Below the pieces are notes generated by a model. The model had not been told where the DNA came from and searched no databases. It saw only the letters and a program-made list of their open reading frames with translations. The position numbers and the translations under genes were made by a program. DNA of 64,000 nucleotides from Cudoniella acicularis. Lineage: Eukaryota > Ascomycota > Leotiomycetes > Helotiales > Helotiaceae. Location: assembly GCA_013054445.1 (NCBI GenBank), contig JAAMPI010000118.1:1-64000 (forward strand), written 5' to 3'. Positions 1-10,311 of this stretch are shown here, one piece after another; position 1 is the first letter of the stretch, and every line of letters starts with the position of its first letter.

Positions 1-947
1 GGATTTTGCTGGGAGGAGGAGGACTGTTTGACCACATGAGAGCCTTAAGAGGGGCGGAGAGACCCAGGAAGGAAAAGTGCAGCACTTCTTCCCGAGGCTA
101 GCACGCAAAGGGAAAGTTCACGAAGATAGGGACAAGACAACCCCGCCCACCCAACTTTATAAGAAAGCTGGAACTCTCAATTAATGGATGTCCTCCCAGC
201 AAAGTTCATATTGAGTGCTGTTGTGACCTGTAGGCTGAAGAGGCTGCTTTTGACTCATTGATCGATGCTTTGATAACTCCTCATGAAATCGCGCTAAACA
301 CTTGAAAGGTATTAAACAGCCACGATATACAAAGTGCCCAAGTTTAATGAATCAATATCGGATAATATCCCAGATTTGATTGCATCCACATTGTTTTTAA
401 TAATATCTCATAGCCACAGAGATACTTGAAGTATTTTGTTTGAGATTGAAGTGCTGAGGTCGAGGAGCCATGTTGTTTTCTTGATATAATGCAGGGTCTT
501 TGTACAGACACAAAATGAAGGAAGCCTGCTTTATTTCGATCTTCAACTATTGAAGCATAGTGCATTAAGAAAATCAAAGTAACAGATTTTCTAACAAGAG
601 TAAAAGTATCGAAAGCAAAACTTGTATGCATGTTCTTCTTATTGCAGTTATAACATAAGTACGTGTTACGAGTCATGACTCTTCTACCGAATTCTAATTG
701 TCAGTCCCCTGTTTTGTGTGGTTTGAGTAAACAGCTGCTCCTTGTTCAACTAGAAAAATGCCAGGAACCAATGCACCAAGACCTGCAAGAATTAAATTGC
801 AAATTTCTTTCACTTGAAATCAGGAGAATGATATTTAGTCTGTCAGTTCCCCAACTCCCATGACCAGAAGCGTTCTAGATAAACATCATCTGCAAACGCA
901 TTCCGCCACCCTTGAGCCTGAACAGTAAGATCAAGGTGCTGGAGAAG
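1..947. other. Intergenic or unassigned left edge
   Basis: AT-rich sequence with only short, overlapping open frames on both strands and no recognisable protein, RNA gene or repeat. It may hold the 3' end of a gene lying left of the window, but nothing supports that directly. Confidence 0.4.
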
Positions 948-1385
948 ATGGCCAAAAAAGTGGAACAGAAATTCGGGCCTGCTGATGAGAAGACAGCGCT
1001 GCTCGCTGCTATGGATATGCTTCGAAAGCATCGTACTCTACTCTACTCCACCATGAGAGGACTTCACATTCGACTCACCAACGGCCCAGTTGAAGGCAGA
1101 CGAGATACTATCAATGCCTTCGGAAATATGCTAAAACGTTGTGCTGGAGAATGGTCAGTTGACAGGAATGGAGACGAGCTCGACGAGGCCTACGGAAATC
1201 TCCACGCCTACTACGAGCGAGAGCACACCAAACTTCAAAATCAAGTATCTTGCCCCTTGGAGATTGAAAAAGTAATAGTGGAAATTGAGGTTAACGATTC
1301 GGACGAGTGGGAATGTCAAGCTCTACGGAATGGGGAATTCTTAAAAGCTCAGAAGCTTGTGGTCAATTTCCCCCATGGCGACTAA
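948..1385 (+). CDS. Short hypothetical protein or exon fragment (145 aa)
   Basis: The first in-frame ATG is at 948; the frame is open further upstream without an ATG. The 145-residue product is hydrophilic and helical in character, with a Lys-rich start (MAKKVEQKF), a central block containing GPVEGRRDTINAF, and an acidic C-terminal third. I do not recognise a family. The composition (few Cys, regular charged/hydrophobic alternation) looks more like a real protein than the surrounding shadow frames. The codons just before 948 (AACAGTAAGATC) could also be the end of an intron, so this may be the last exon of a longer gene, or a relic of one. There is no signal peptide or membrane segment. Confidence 0.35.
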   Translation: MAKKVEQKFGPADEKTALLAAMDMLRKHRTLLYSTMRGLHIRLTNGPVEGRRDTINAFGNMLKRCAGEWSVDRNGDELDEAYGNLHAYYEREHTKLQNQVSCPLEIEKVIVEIEVNDSDEWECQALRNGEFLKAQKLVVNFPHGD

Positions 1386-2458
1386 GTGCTACGGTGAAGT
1401 ATATGTGCTCCTGAGCATAGTTGACTAAGAATAGGAAATACCACTTGAAAGCTGCCATATTCCTCTCGGTGCTTGCAAGTTTTCCAAATAATAGGAAGCT
1501 GGGAGTCGATTGCGAGGGTTCACAACCTACAGAGGAATCTGCGGCCGTCAACGGAGTAGACTGGAATGGCGTTAAGAAATTCCCGAATTGACTTGCTAGA
1601 TTCCAGGCTGTGGAGGAGAGCAGCATCTGTTTTCCCTCGACGAAGCTGGGAGGTCACGCAAGATTCGCAGATATCATCTTTCGAAAATTTGGAAAAGCCT
1701 TTGAGGGAAGGACTCTGGACTTGTCATTATTTGCTTCGGGTCAGTTGGCTCCTGTTGGACAAATTATGGGGGAGGGATCGGAGACACCGTCAGCCTTGAA
1801 GTCTGGATGCTGCAGCTGTCATCCGTAAAGACTTCGGAACAGTCAATCTAGGGAAAGGGGATCGGGAAGGAGAACTTGGAAATGGATCTGCATTTGGTAT
1901 TTTGGTAATGAATTTAAGTTTGCAAGACTAGTTGGAGGAGTTGACTGTTGCCGAACATTAGAATGCATATGGTATTTAATTTAGACTTTAGAGGTCATTG
2001 CATCAGACAAAATCCGAGTAAAATACAGTTCCTGCTTCGCTGTCGTGGTGATTCCACTCTCAAGTTCTCAAATAGTGACAAGCTCTTTTTGGAAAAGCAA
2101 CTCTCTCGGTCATCACTTGACATAAGAAGGAGCCTTGGCCTCGATCCATGACCACTGTGCAAGTAATGTAAATGTAAATAAAAAATGGTTAGAGGCTGGA
2201 GGAGGCATTGCTGATGAATTGTAGTGAACATAGCGGAACTGTTTCCACATGATGTCCGAATGCGGCAACTTCAAAAGGGGCAGCTGCCCGGCAGTCCAGA
2301 AGCGCGCCAATGACATAGGAGGATCAACAAGACAGCGCGCATTCATCTCCGCAGTCGCATCTTCTCCATGTTTCTCCAACTCACTTCACCCCCCCTTCGA
2401 CACGATCGCTGCAACTTTCCTCATCGGCACCGACGGACACGGAATGATAATCCGTTCT

Positions 2459-2472
2459 CTGGTATATACCAG
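2459..2472. repeat. Perfect 14-bp palindrome
   Basis: CTGGTATATACCAG reads identically on both strands. It lies 15 bp left of the CCTAGG inverted repeat. Function unknown; a dimeric DNA-binding protein site is one possibility. Confidence 0.5.
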
Positions 2473-2486
2473 GCCGGAAACTGGAG

Positions 2487-2523
2487 CCTACCTAGGTACT
2501 TGGGAAGTATATACCTAGGTAGG
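2487..2523. repeat. 12-bp inverted repeat CCTACCTAGGTA / TACCTAGGTAGG
   Basis: The left arm (2487-2498) and right arm (2512-2523) are perfect reverse complements with a 13-nt spacer. Each arm itself contains the 10-bp palindrome TACCTAGGTA, so three nested dyads are present. Related CCTA/TAGG words recur in other intergenic regions of the window. Confidence 0.6.
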
Positions 2524-3197
2524 AAGCCTGCAACCTTCCGACAATCCATCCCACATTTTTTGCCGCTTGACATCAAATCCCCCACGATGCCAACCCCGTC
2601 TCGCATTCCACTACTGTACAATGTGCATCACCCCTCATGATGCCCCATCTTTCTTCTCTGCCTTTTCCACTCTCCCCTTGCAAATCCTCTAGTTCAACTC
2701 AACATTTTGGCAAGTGTCAAATGCCGACGGCTTTTGAAAGTAAATTATCAACTCTGACTCGTGAAGGGTGGCACCAATCGCACCATGTTGACCTCGTCGG
2801 CCTTTGCTCGCTTCTTGTTTCACGGTCACACTAAACGCATTGAAGTCGGCTAATGCTCAAATATCAGGACTATCTCAGCCACCGTAAGATGGTTGACAAG
2901 TTCATTTGCTTGCTCAATTGCTTTGTGGTCGTTTGCAGTTCCTTTTCCTAGAAATCAGCCGACCTTTCAGCCGCCTTTAGCTCCACCACGGTTGGTGAAT
3001 TGTCTAGCATATTTTGATTACCTCTGGCATTTCTATAGATAGAAGAATAGCAAGCAGCAAGAAGGACAGTTGAATTGGGACTTGACAGACGGCGAGCGGG
3101 TTGTTAGCCCCGTTCACAGCCTAGGTAGGCAACCCATCCTCCGGAAGAGTCGTTGTCATTCTGATTCACCATCACAAGAGTCTGTCCCAAGAGACAT

Positions 3198-3205
3198 TAT
3201 AAAGG
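3198..3205 (+). promoter_or_regulatory. TATA-like element of the inositol oxygenase gene
   Basis: TATAAAGG lies 61 nt upstream of the ATG at 3259, a plausible distance for a fungal core promoter with a short leader. No other TATA-like match sits as close to this start codon. Confidence 0.5.
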
Positions 3206-3258
3206 GGCTTTTCACACCTATTCCACCCCAGCCCTCTCAAGTTATACGCCTTACCACA

Positions 3259-4242
3259 ATGGCTCCCGCTGCCTTGGACCCACTAGGCTACAGTGATCGA
3301 GATGGACTCGCTTTGGAAAGTATTTCGGATGATATTGATGCCGTCAATGTTCTCCGGGCAGACTTAAGAAGGGAGAGAGACATGCTTGACGAATCCGAGT
3401 TCGATGCCGAAAAAGATAAGTCTCAATTCCGACAGTACGAGGCTGCATGCGACCGAGTGAAGGACTTCTACCGAGAACAACATGAAAAGCAAACAGTGGC
3501 ATACAACCTAAAAGCTCGCAACGAATTCAAGTTCAAGACGAGAGCAGAAATGAGTATCTGGCAAGCCATGGAAAAGCTAAACACTCTGATTGATGAATCT
3601 GACCCGGATACTTCTCTATCACAAATCGAGCATCTTCTTCAGGCAGCTGAAGCCATTCGAAGAGATGGAAAGCCACGGTGGATGCAATTGACAGGTCTTA
3701 TCCATGATTTGGGGAAGCTTCTCTTCTTTTATGGGGCTGAAGGTCAATGGGATGTTGTTGGCGATACATTCCCTGTTGGATGCGCTTTTGACAAGCGTAT
3801 CATCTATCCTGAGACCTTTCGAGGCAACCCGGACTCTAGCCACGAGATTTATGGAACCAAAAACGGCATATATCAACCTGGATGTGGATTAGATAACATG
3901 ATGCTGTCTTGGGGGCATGATGAGTATTTATACCACATCGTTAAGCATCAATCAACATTACCTCAAGAGGCTCTTGCAATGATCAGATATCATTCTTTCT
4001 ATCCTTGGCATACCGGCGGCGCCTACACAGAATTCATGGATGAGCATGATCACGTTATGTTGGCAGCTGTCAGGGCTTTCAATCCATATGATCTCTACAG
4101 CAAGAGCGACGATGTCCCTAGCCTCGAGGAATTGAAGGTGTGTACCGCACTTTCATGATAATTAGCACAAGCTGACAGGTACCAGCCATACTACCTTGAA
4201 CTTATTGACGAATTTTTTCCAAACAAGGTCATCAAGTGGTGA
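3259..4242 (+). CDS. Myo-inositol oxygenase (MIOX), 311 aa
   Basis: This di-iron enzyme opens myo-inositol with O2 to D-glucuronate, the first step of inositol catabolism, in the cytosol. Exons are 3259-4137 and 4186-4242; the 48-nt intron (GTGTGT donor, CTGAC branch, CAG acceptor) restores the family C-terminus LKPYY...LIDEFFP. All six iron ligands of the family are visible with human-like spacing: His125, His149-Asp150 (IHDLGK), His220 (WGHDEY), His245 (RYHSFYPWH) and Asp278 (NPYDLYSK). The frame is open upstream of 3259 but has no ATG there; the chosen ATG has a strong context (ACCACAATGGCT) and fits the usual length. The enzyme lets a soil or plant-associated fungus use inositol as a carbon source. 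Family assignment is very secure. Confidence 0.95.
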
Positions 4243-6044
4243 TTTTCGAATAGAAATGATATAGACGAAGGGGGTGGCATATCCCAGCGCGGATTTCATG
4301 ATTCTGCCAATTCCCTTGAGCTTCTACACTAGACTTTCACGACTTCCTTTCCATCTCTGAGGATATTGCTGAGTCGCCGAGGATATCAGGATGTATCTTA
4401 TGTTGCATATCCAATCCTCAGAAATAAAAGCCCAAGCTTCCTGACATCGGTGCACTTCGTTTGAGACTGCCCCTGATACCCGCGCCGGAGAATTATGACA
4501 TCGGATTGTTTGCTGAAGAAAAGCCACATTCGACCAGGGAGCAAGCTCGGCATTTATAAAAACGAAATTTGCCTTGTTTTCCGTCATGGTGATCGACCGG
4601 ATGAGATTGCGCACATTAGTATGTCTCAATAGACACGTCGCCCATTCATTTTAGGCCTTGGACTAGCGGGATTTACCCCTATTGACACGCGGCCTTTCGA
4701 TAACCCCCAAATGATGTCCCGTGAGGTTCCATAATGGCAACAATATATTAGTTGAGTATAGATATTTTAATAGTGTGAAGCTTCTACGCGTACAACACTT
4801 ACCGGTAGTTTATCTGCTCACAGCGGGCGGACCAGACAGTGGGGACAGTCGATAGCTGAAAGGGGCTAAATTCGCGAGGGAGATGACAGGTGAGCGATTG
4901 AACTTTAAATGAACATGGCGAGGCCGTTAGACAAATGAGCTATTATTTTTTGTCGTAGTTCAACGGTTATACATGTACTTCCAGGATAGTACAATCGACG
5001 ATGTTAAGGCAAGTACGAAGTATGTACCCGGTGACAGAACACATGACAGGGGATTCCTTGTTTTGAAGAGAGCCACCGAGCGATCACCTCAAGCCCTAAG
5101 AGTTTTTTCTTTTCCGTTACCCAGCTGTCGGGAGCGGACGCCTTGCGATCTAGATCTGAATCCTTCGTCAAAAGCACAAACACTTCCGCAATATCTGTGC
5201 CATCCCACTACCTGCAGCTGACTGAGGGATTATATCTATCATGTGACTGTCCCTATCTGTTCGGCAGCTAACATCCCCTGCTGAGAACTGTGCATGATCG
5301 ACATGTAGAAATTTATGCAATTCCGTTCTGGGCGAGCCTCAAGAGACAAGATTACAGTGACACCTATCCTCTCTGCGCGCTAGAGGTTGTCGCCAGTTCC
5401 CCAGAACACTCCGTCTAGTTTCTTGGCCTGAAACATATATTATTAGCCCCGATTATGGTTCGTTCTGGTGAGGGGCTTATGAAGTACTTCGTAACGAAGT
5501 TACGAACTCCAGCCTGTAACAACTCTAACAGCACTGCACTGCACCACACTTGCCCACTGCCAGTGCCCAGTTGCACTACACTTCACTTCCACGAGTTGTC
5601 CTTTGGTCCAGATCATTTGTATACACTCTTCACTTCGCCCCAGAGCGTCGCCGCCAATCCTTCTCTTCCATCTTTGCATCGCCATGTCTTGCTCCCAAAC
5701 ACTCCAAACACCCACACTCCTTCATCCAACGAAATAGATTAAAGACGCTGCACTGCGCTGCACTCCCCTGGCGCCATCCACCCGTCCCTACTGTCCATCT
5801 GCGTGCCAGACTGCACCTTCATCATCCAAGAAAGCGCCGCAACGGTCTTTTATTGCCAGGCCCCGATCCCCTGGCTCCCCGGCCAAAGCCACTCTGCCAG
5901 TTGGACGAGGGTGTCAGAGGAACGCGAGGGTGCGAGGGTGCGAGGTGTGAGACTTTTATCGTCGCCGGTGCAGCGTCAAGTTCTTTTGCAAATTCACCGA
6001 TCATCAAGGGGCAAGGAAAAAATAAAATCATCGAGGCTCGAGAG
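4243..6044. other. Intergenic region and long leader of KAR9
   Basis: Nothing recognisable is encoded between 4243 and about 5450. From 5550 to 6044 the KAR9 frame is open without an ATG across 165 codons; the stretch is C-rich, so stop codons are expected to be scarce. A small C-rich repeat of the form GCGAGGGT occurs near 5925-5945. Confidence 0.5.
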
Positions 6045-9000
6045 ATGTTCCGTGATGTCCTTGCGCGATCAGACTCATCGTCTTTCCTAAGACCACAGCC
6101 CCGGTCCAGTGCCAGTGCCAGCCCCAGTGCCAGCTCCAACGAGCTGCAGCTCACCTATTCACCCACGCCAAATTCCGACAACGACGACAATTTCAAGCCT
6201 CGACAGGCGCGCAAACCTTCACCTGGACTCGCAGCTCGTTTGAAGGCCTTGGGGTTTGGAAAAGAATCGAACAAGTCGAAAAGTCCCTCACCCCCCACAG
6301 ATCGAGTCGGCCGCATCCCTGAAGACCAGATCCGACAACTTGATCACATCCACCGTGCAAATTCCATCAATTCATCCATCGTCGAGAGACGGGGGCGCGC
6401 TTGGAGTAGTAGTGGCACCAGTGGCCATCTTACGCCGCAGGTCACTGGTGGCAGTTACCCGGAAGTTGTAGTTGGTGACGCGCGAGTTTTCGAAGGAGGA
6501 ACACGTCGGACACCCTCAGTCGCGAGTTCTGGCGACAGAACGATGAACACGCATGCCGAACACGTCGATATGGACTCGCAGAAATATCGCCTGCCAGAAC
6601 ACACGAATGGGAATGGCACAAAGGCCATGTCCGATACCAAACAGGCACACATAGAAAGAAGTGTTCCACCAGACGACAATGAAATACCGCCTCCGCCTAT
6701 TGCAAAAGACACACCTCCTGGTGGTACAACACCTGCTGAATTTTCAGGCGATGCCTCTTCATATTTCAACCCGTTCGGCCTTCAGCGTGCAGGCTCGATC
6801 TACACGCTTTCTCGCGTTTCATTTGCGAATCAACTTGCACAATTAACTTCTTTGCAGCTGCCTGATGCTGAATTGCTATCTACGAAAGTGTCTGCCATAC
6901 CGAACTCGAAAGCCGCGTCCAAGGCTTTGATGGGAGCTGCTGAGCAAATTCGAAGCTGGATACACAAGGCTTCTGAGGTAATCTCTGGCTTGGATGGAGA
7001 AGATGATGTCGAATGGGCTGCCGCAGGTGGCAGGGAGGGTCTTGCAGAGGTCGATAATGCTATAACCCGGTTCGAAGAGCTCATCAACGTCTATGTCTCT
7101 GCCATCGAATCTTTGCAGAATCGACCCGATATCGAGACAGTACCTGCCGATGAGCTCAAACGAGTCGTGCTCCAAGTCGAAACTATTCTTACCGAATGGG
7201 AGAAGATAAGGAGGACGTTGAAGGGCGTCAAGAACTCTGTCGAAATTGCAATGGAATGGGAGGAGCTATGGAACACGGTTTTGGGAGACATTGGAAACGA
7301 AATGGACGTTCTTGCAAAATTGGTTTTCGAAATGGAGGAGAAGAGACACAAGTCATTGATGGCAGAAACTGGCGGAGATGGTTTGGATATTAACGAATTG
7401 GAAACTATCGTCGAAGAAACACCTCCTTCGAAAACGAGGCTTCATGCCAACAATCGATTTAGCGTCACATCTGCTTTTCCTCTGAGCCCGAATTCCCCAA
7501 ATACGGCAGTCATGGCGCAGGACGATTCAAGTCTGTTGGCTCTATTCGCAAGGATGCAACCACTAAGAGCTTCGCTAGACTTCCTTCCTATGAGGCTGTC
7601 CACTTTCCATGCCAGAGCAGATGATATATTTCCTACAGCCTGCGAGGAGCTTGAAACGAGACGGGCTGGGCTTGAAAATAGTTGGAAGAATCTCGAAAAG
7701 GATGCAGAGTCTTTACGAAGAGAGCTCGGTGAAGATCGCTGGGTTCTGGTTTTTCGAGGTGCTGGTAGACAAGCACAAAAAATGTACGAATCTGTGGAGC
7801 GAAGTGTAACGAAGCTCAAGGAAGCTGTGGATGCCGGAGTACACCTCAATAACCCAGCTACGATGGGCAAGAAGATTGAAAGTTATGAAGCAAAGAAGAT
7901 GCACTATGGCCCTGCCATTGAGCGAGTTCTATCTATTATCGAAAAGGGTGTCAAGGATCGTCTCACTGTTAATGGCGAGATCTTGCGATTGCATTCAGAT
8001 ATGCAACGCAAATGGGAAACACTCAAGGAACGAATGAGTGAGCTGGATATTAGCCTGGACGAGATTCAAGCGGACAAGAGAAATCAACAGCTGAGGGACT
8101 CGATTTCCAGTATGGTATCGAATGATCGCTCTACTATTGGTAGCATGAATGACACGCCTGGAAGCTCCCCAGCCTCATCTGTTGTGATGACTGGGCTCAG
8201 TGGTGGACTCGATCCAACAACTCCTGCAAAGAATGGTAAGGTCAGGTCAGGAAGCAAGACAAGCTTGCCACAACCCGGAGGGAGAAGGCATGTAAGCATG
8301 CCTGCAAATACAACTCAACTCCCACGAAAGGGCCCGACAAACCGCATATCCACGTATGCTACACCAGCAGGCCGAGCATCTCCATCGTCTAGTTCATCGA
8401 GGCAAGGCTCTGCTACCCCAACAGGCCAACGCCTTTCACGACCCTCTAATAGTACTTTGGATGGAAGACCAAAGTGGAACGCTAGTGTTAATACCAAAGA
8501 CACCATTATTGGTCATAACTTCAAGCCTCTTAGTCTAACAACTCCGAGTCCTCACGCCCGAACCCCACCCTCGTTACATGGTAGCAAATCGTCCATCTCT
8601 CACGATTCCAAGATTCCTCTTCGATCCCCTCTCAGTCGGGATAACACTTCTTCACCTACTCCTGAAATAACACCTTCTCGTACTTCTAATTCTCGCCTCG
8701 CATTCCGCGATCGTATTGCTAGTCCAGGCCCCTATTCTCAGCAGGTCCTATCTCGACCATCACCTGCAGGACGACCCCGACAGCTCACAACACAAGCATC
8801 GATGTCTGCGCTCACGAAACCTGTGGACCGCCGAGCTTCTCTGCAACCTAATTCTAGTGATCCCACTTCATTAAGTAGTCCTCTTTCGAAGCAAACGAGA
8901 CCAGCAAGTTCCCTTGCAACGAATCGGCGTGTAAGCCTCCTTCCAACACCTAAAGGACGAACAGGCAGCGGCGTTACAGGACGGGAGAGCCCCCAAGCTG

Positions 9001-9089
9001 TAGCCGGTGCAGCTAATGCCATGAAAAGAGGCGGCAGCCAAACGAGCACCGATAGCAAAGGAATGGAGAAAAAGCCTTGGCGCGGATGA
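6045..9089 (+). CDS. KAR9: Karyogamy protein KAR9 homologue, spindle-orientation adaptor (1014 aa)
   Basis: Kar9 links the microtubule plus-end protein Bim1/EB1 to a type V myosin and so positions nuclei and spindles. This is a single exon. The ATG at 6045 is the first in frame although the frame is open from 5550. The central region (about residues 490-700), with LLALFARMQPLRASLDFLP, DDIFPTACEELETRR, EDRWVLVFRGAGRQ and KLKEAVDAGVHLN, is the conserved helical Kar9 domain. The C-terminal third is Ser/Pro/Arg-rich and basic, as in other Kar9 proteins. It contains an SxIP motif, SKIP, at residues 855-858 in a basic Ser-rich setting, the classical EB1-binding signature. An SSASASPSASS stretch near residue 24 comes from a CAGTGC repeat. 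The gene faces the alternative oxidase gene tail to tail. Confidence 0.88.
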   Translation: MFRDVLARSDSSSFLRPQPRSSASASPSASSNELQLTYSPTPNSDNDDNFKPRQARKPSPGLAARLKALGFGKESNKSKSPSPPTDRVGRIPEDQIRQLDHIHRANSINSSIVERRGRAWSSSGTSGHLTPQVTGGSYPEVVVGDARVFEGGTRRTPSVASSGDRTMNTHAEHVDMDSQKYRLPEHTNGNGTKAMSDTKQAHIERSVPPDDNEIPPPPIAKDTPPGGTTPAEFSGDASSYFNPFGLQRAGSIYTLSRVSFANQLAQLTSLQLPDAELLSTKVSAIPNSKAASKALMGAAEQIRSWIHKASEVISGLDGEDDVEWAAAGGREGLAEVDNAITRFEELINVYVSAIESLQNRPDIETVPADELKRVVLQVETILTEWEKIRRTLKGVKNSVEIAMEWEELWNTVLGDIGNEMDVLAKLVFEMEEKRHKSLMAETGGDGLDINELETIVEETPPSKTRLHANNRFSVTSAFPLSPNSPNTAVMAQDDSSLLALFARMQPLRASLDFLPMRLSTFHARADDIFPTACEELETRRAGLENSWKNLEKDAESLRRELGEDRWVLVFRGAGRQAQKMYESVERSVTKLKEAVDAGVHLNNPATMGKKIESYEAKKMHYGPAIERVLSIIEKGVKDRLTVNGEILRLHSDMQRKWETLKERMSELDISLDEIQADKRNQQLRDSISSMVSNDRSTIGSMNDTPGSSPASSVVMTGLSGGLDPTTPAKNGKVRSGSKTSLPQPGGRRHVSMPANTTQLPRKGPTNRISTYATPAGRASPSSSSSRQGSATPTGQRLSRPSNSTLDGRPKWNASVNTKDTIIGHNFKPLSLTTPSPHARTPPSLHGSKSSISHDSKIPLRSPLSRDNTSSPTPEITPSRTSNSRLAFRDRIASPGPYSQQVLSRPSPAGRPRQLTTQASMSALTKPVDRRASLQPNSSDPTSLSSPLSKQTRPASSLATNRRVSLLPTPKGRTGSGVTGRESPQAVAGAANAMKRGGSQTSTDSKGMEKKPWRG

Positions 9090-10311
9090 ATGAGAGCCAC
9101 GAGCTCACTTTTTCCCGCGACTACGACCCATCTCACATCCAAAAGCATCTGTTTTTGGTTCTAAAACGCCTTTTTATTGATGTAACGCATCCAAGAGATA
9201 TTTGACTGGAGCTTGGCGTTATCACATGAATTTTTATATGTTAAGCTCTCGATGTTTTTACAGCGATTTTTTTCGGGATTTGATTCTTTCACCACTGCCT
9301 TCGGGCAGTTTTCTAGAAGTCTCCCTTGGTATGGGACTTTTGCAAATTTGATCGATTGATGGACGGTATGGCGTGAGTTTTAGCGCGCGTTGTGTTTTCG
9401 ATTTTGGGGGAAGGAAGAGAAAATAGTGCGAGGTGTACATAAAACGTGCAGGCACGAAGTGTGATGGTGAACCAAAGTCGTGGTGATAGAGAAAGAGGGC
9501 TCTTCTGGGGATGAAGCAAGCCACAAAATGAGGTAAAACGAACGAAGAGGAAAAGAGGAATGAGGAAAGTCATCAATCGATCGTGTTAGGATTGAGAGAG
9601 ACAGAGAGAGAAAGATGATACCATTTTTCTGTGTACGATAGCTATGCACAGTACGTTAATTCAGAATGTGATACCCATTTGTGCGTACCTGGCTGTTTTG
9701 TTTTGCTCCGGATGCTAGTTCTTGGATCTTGTTAAATTGGTTATGTTTGAAGTGCTTTTGGTTGGGTCATTAAATGTGAGAAGTGAGGTTTTCCAAGAGA
9801 TGAAAGCAGACTCTTATCACAAAGAAACCAGATCAAATCAAGCTGGAATTCATCTGGATTTCTAATCCCCCTCCCTATTCTATTCTAGGAGGGGGTTTCT
9901 AAAATCTAAAACGCCAGCAATGCAACGCAATTCTTGGTATCTATCTATGCCTTTCTTTCTAAAATAGAACAATCTAAAGAGGAGAGAGCTTCTATTGTTC
10001 TTTGCACCGGAACGCCGTCCGCCGTTTTTTCCCCATCTAAATGCAAGTGACGCCGCTCCGAGAGAGAATCCTTGTTTATGTACACGTTGTAGGAGAGTGG
10101 TGTTGTGTGCCGTGAGGCTAATGCTATATGTTGATGCTGTCGTACGTCCTTCTAGGAAAAGCAAAAATGATGCGTGGAGTTGTGAACTCGTGAAACCTCG
10201 GTTGTGTGAAAAATTGTATAATGTCGAACGATAAATCAGGCCATCCGACCCCGCGTGCAAAATCGAAAAGCCGTACCATTCAGCTGCGTGAGGAGAAGAA
10301 AAAAGGGCCCT
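9090..10311. other. Convergent intergenic region between KAR9 and the alternative oxidase gene
   Basis: Holds the 3' ends of two converging genes. Purine/pyrimidine-skewed low-complexity sequence (GAGAGA runs near 9590-9615) explains the open frames seen on the minus strand. No gene or RNA recognised. Confidence 0.5.

Larger units (their letters stand above)
1386..3258. other. Intergenic, with palindrome cluster and promoter of the inositol oxygenase gene
   Basis: No convincing coding region. It contains a 14-bp palindrome, a 12-bp inverted repeat built from CCTAGG (entered separately) and, near its right end, the TATA-like element of the next gene. A further CCTAGGTAGG copy lies at about 3121. 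Confidence 0.5.

Noticed and set aside
1566..1828. Two overlapping plus-strand frames right of the first hypothetical ORF
   Set aside because: They use different frames over the same bases, with no ATG context or similarity. They might be a relic of the same locus, but nothing supports this.
4140..4178. 39-nt intron alternative in the inositol oxygenase gene
   Set aside because: It is too short and gives KVYQPYY. The 48-nt alternative (4138-4185) gives the family sequence LKPYY with a better branch-to-acceptor distance.
9258..9649. Overlapping minus-strand frames rich in Ser, Leu and Phe between KAR9 and AOX
   Set aside because: They arise from purine-rich low-complexity 3' sequence (GAGAGA runs). 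They lack a consistent start or domain.
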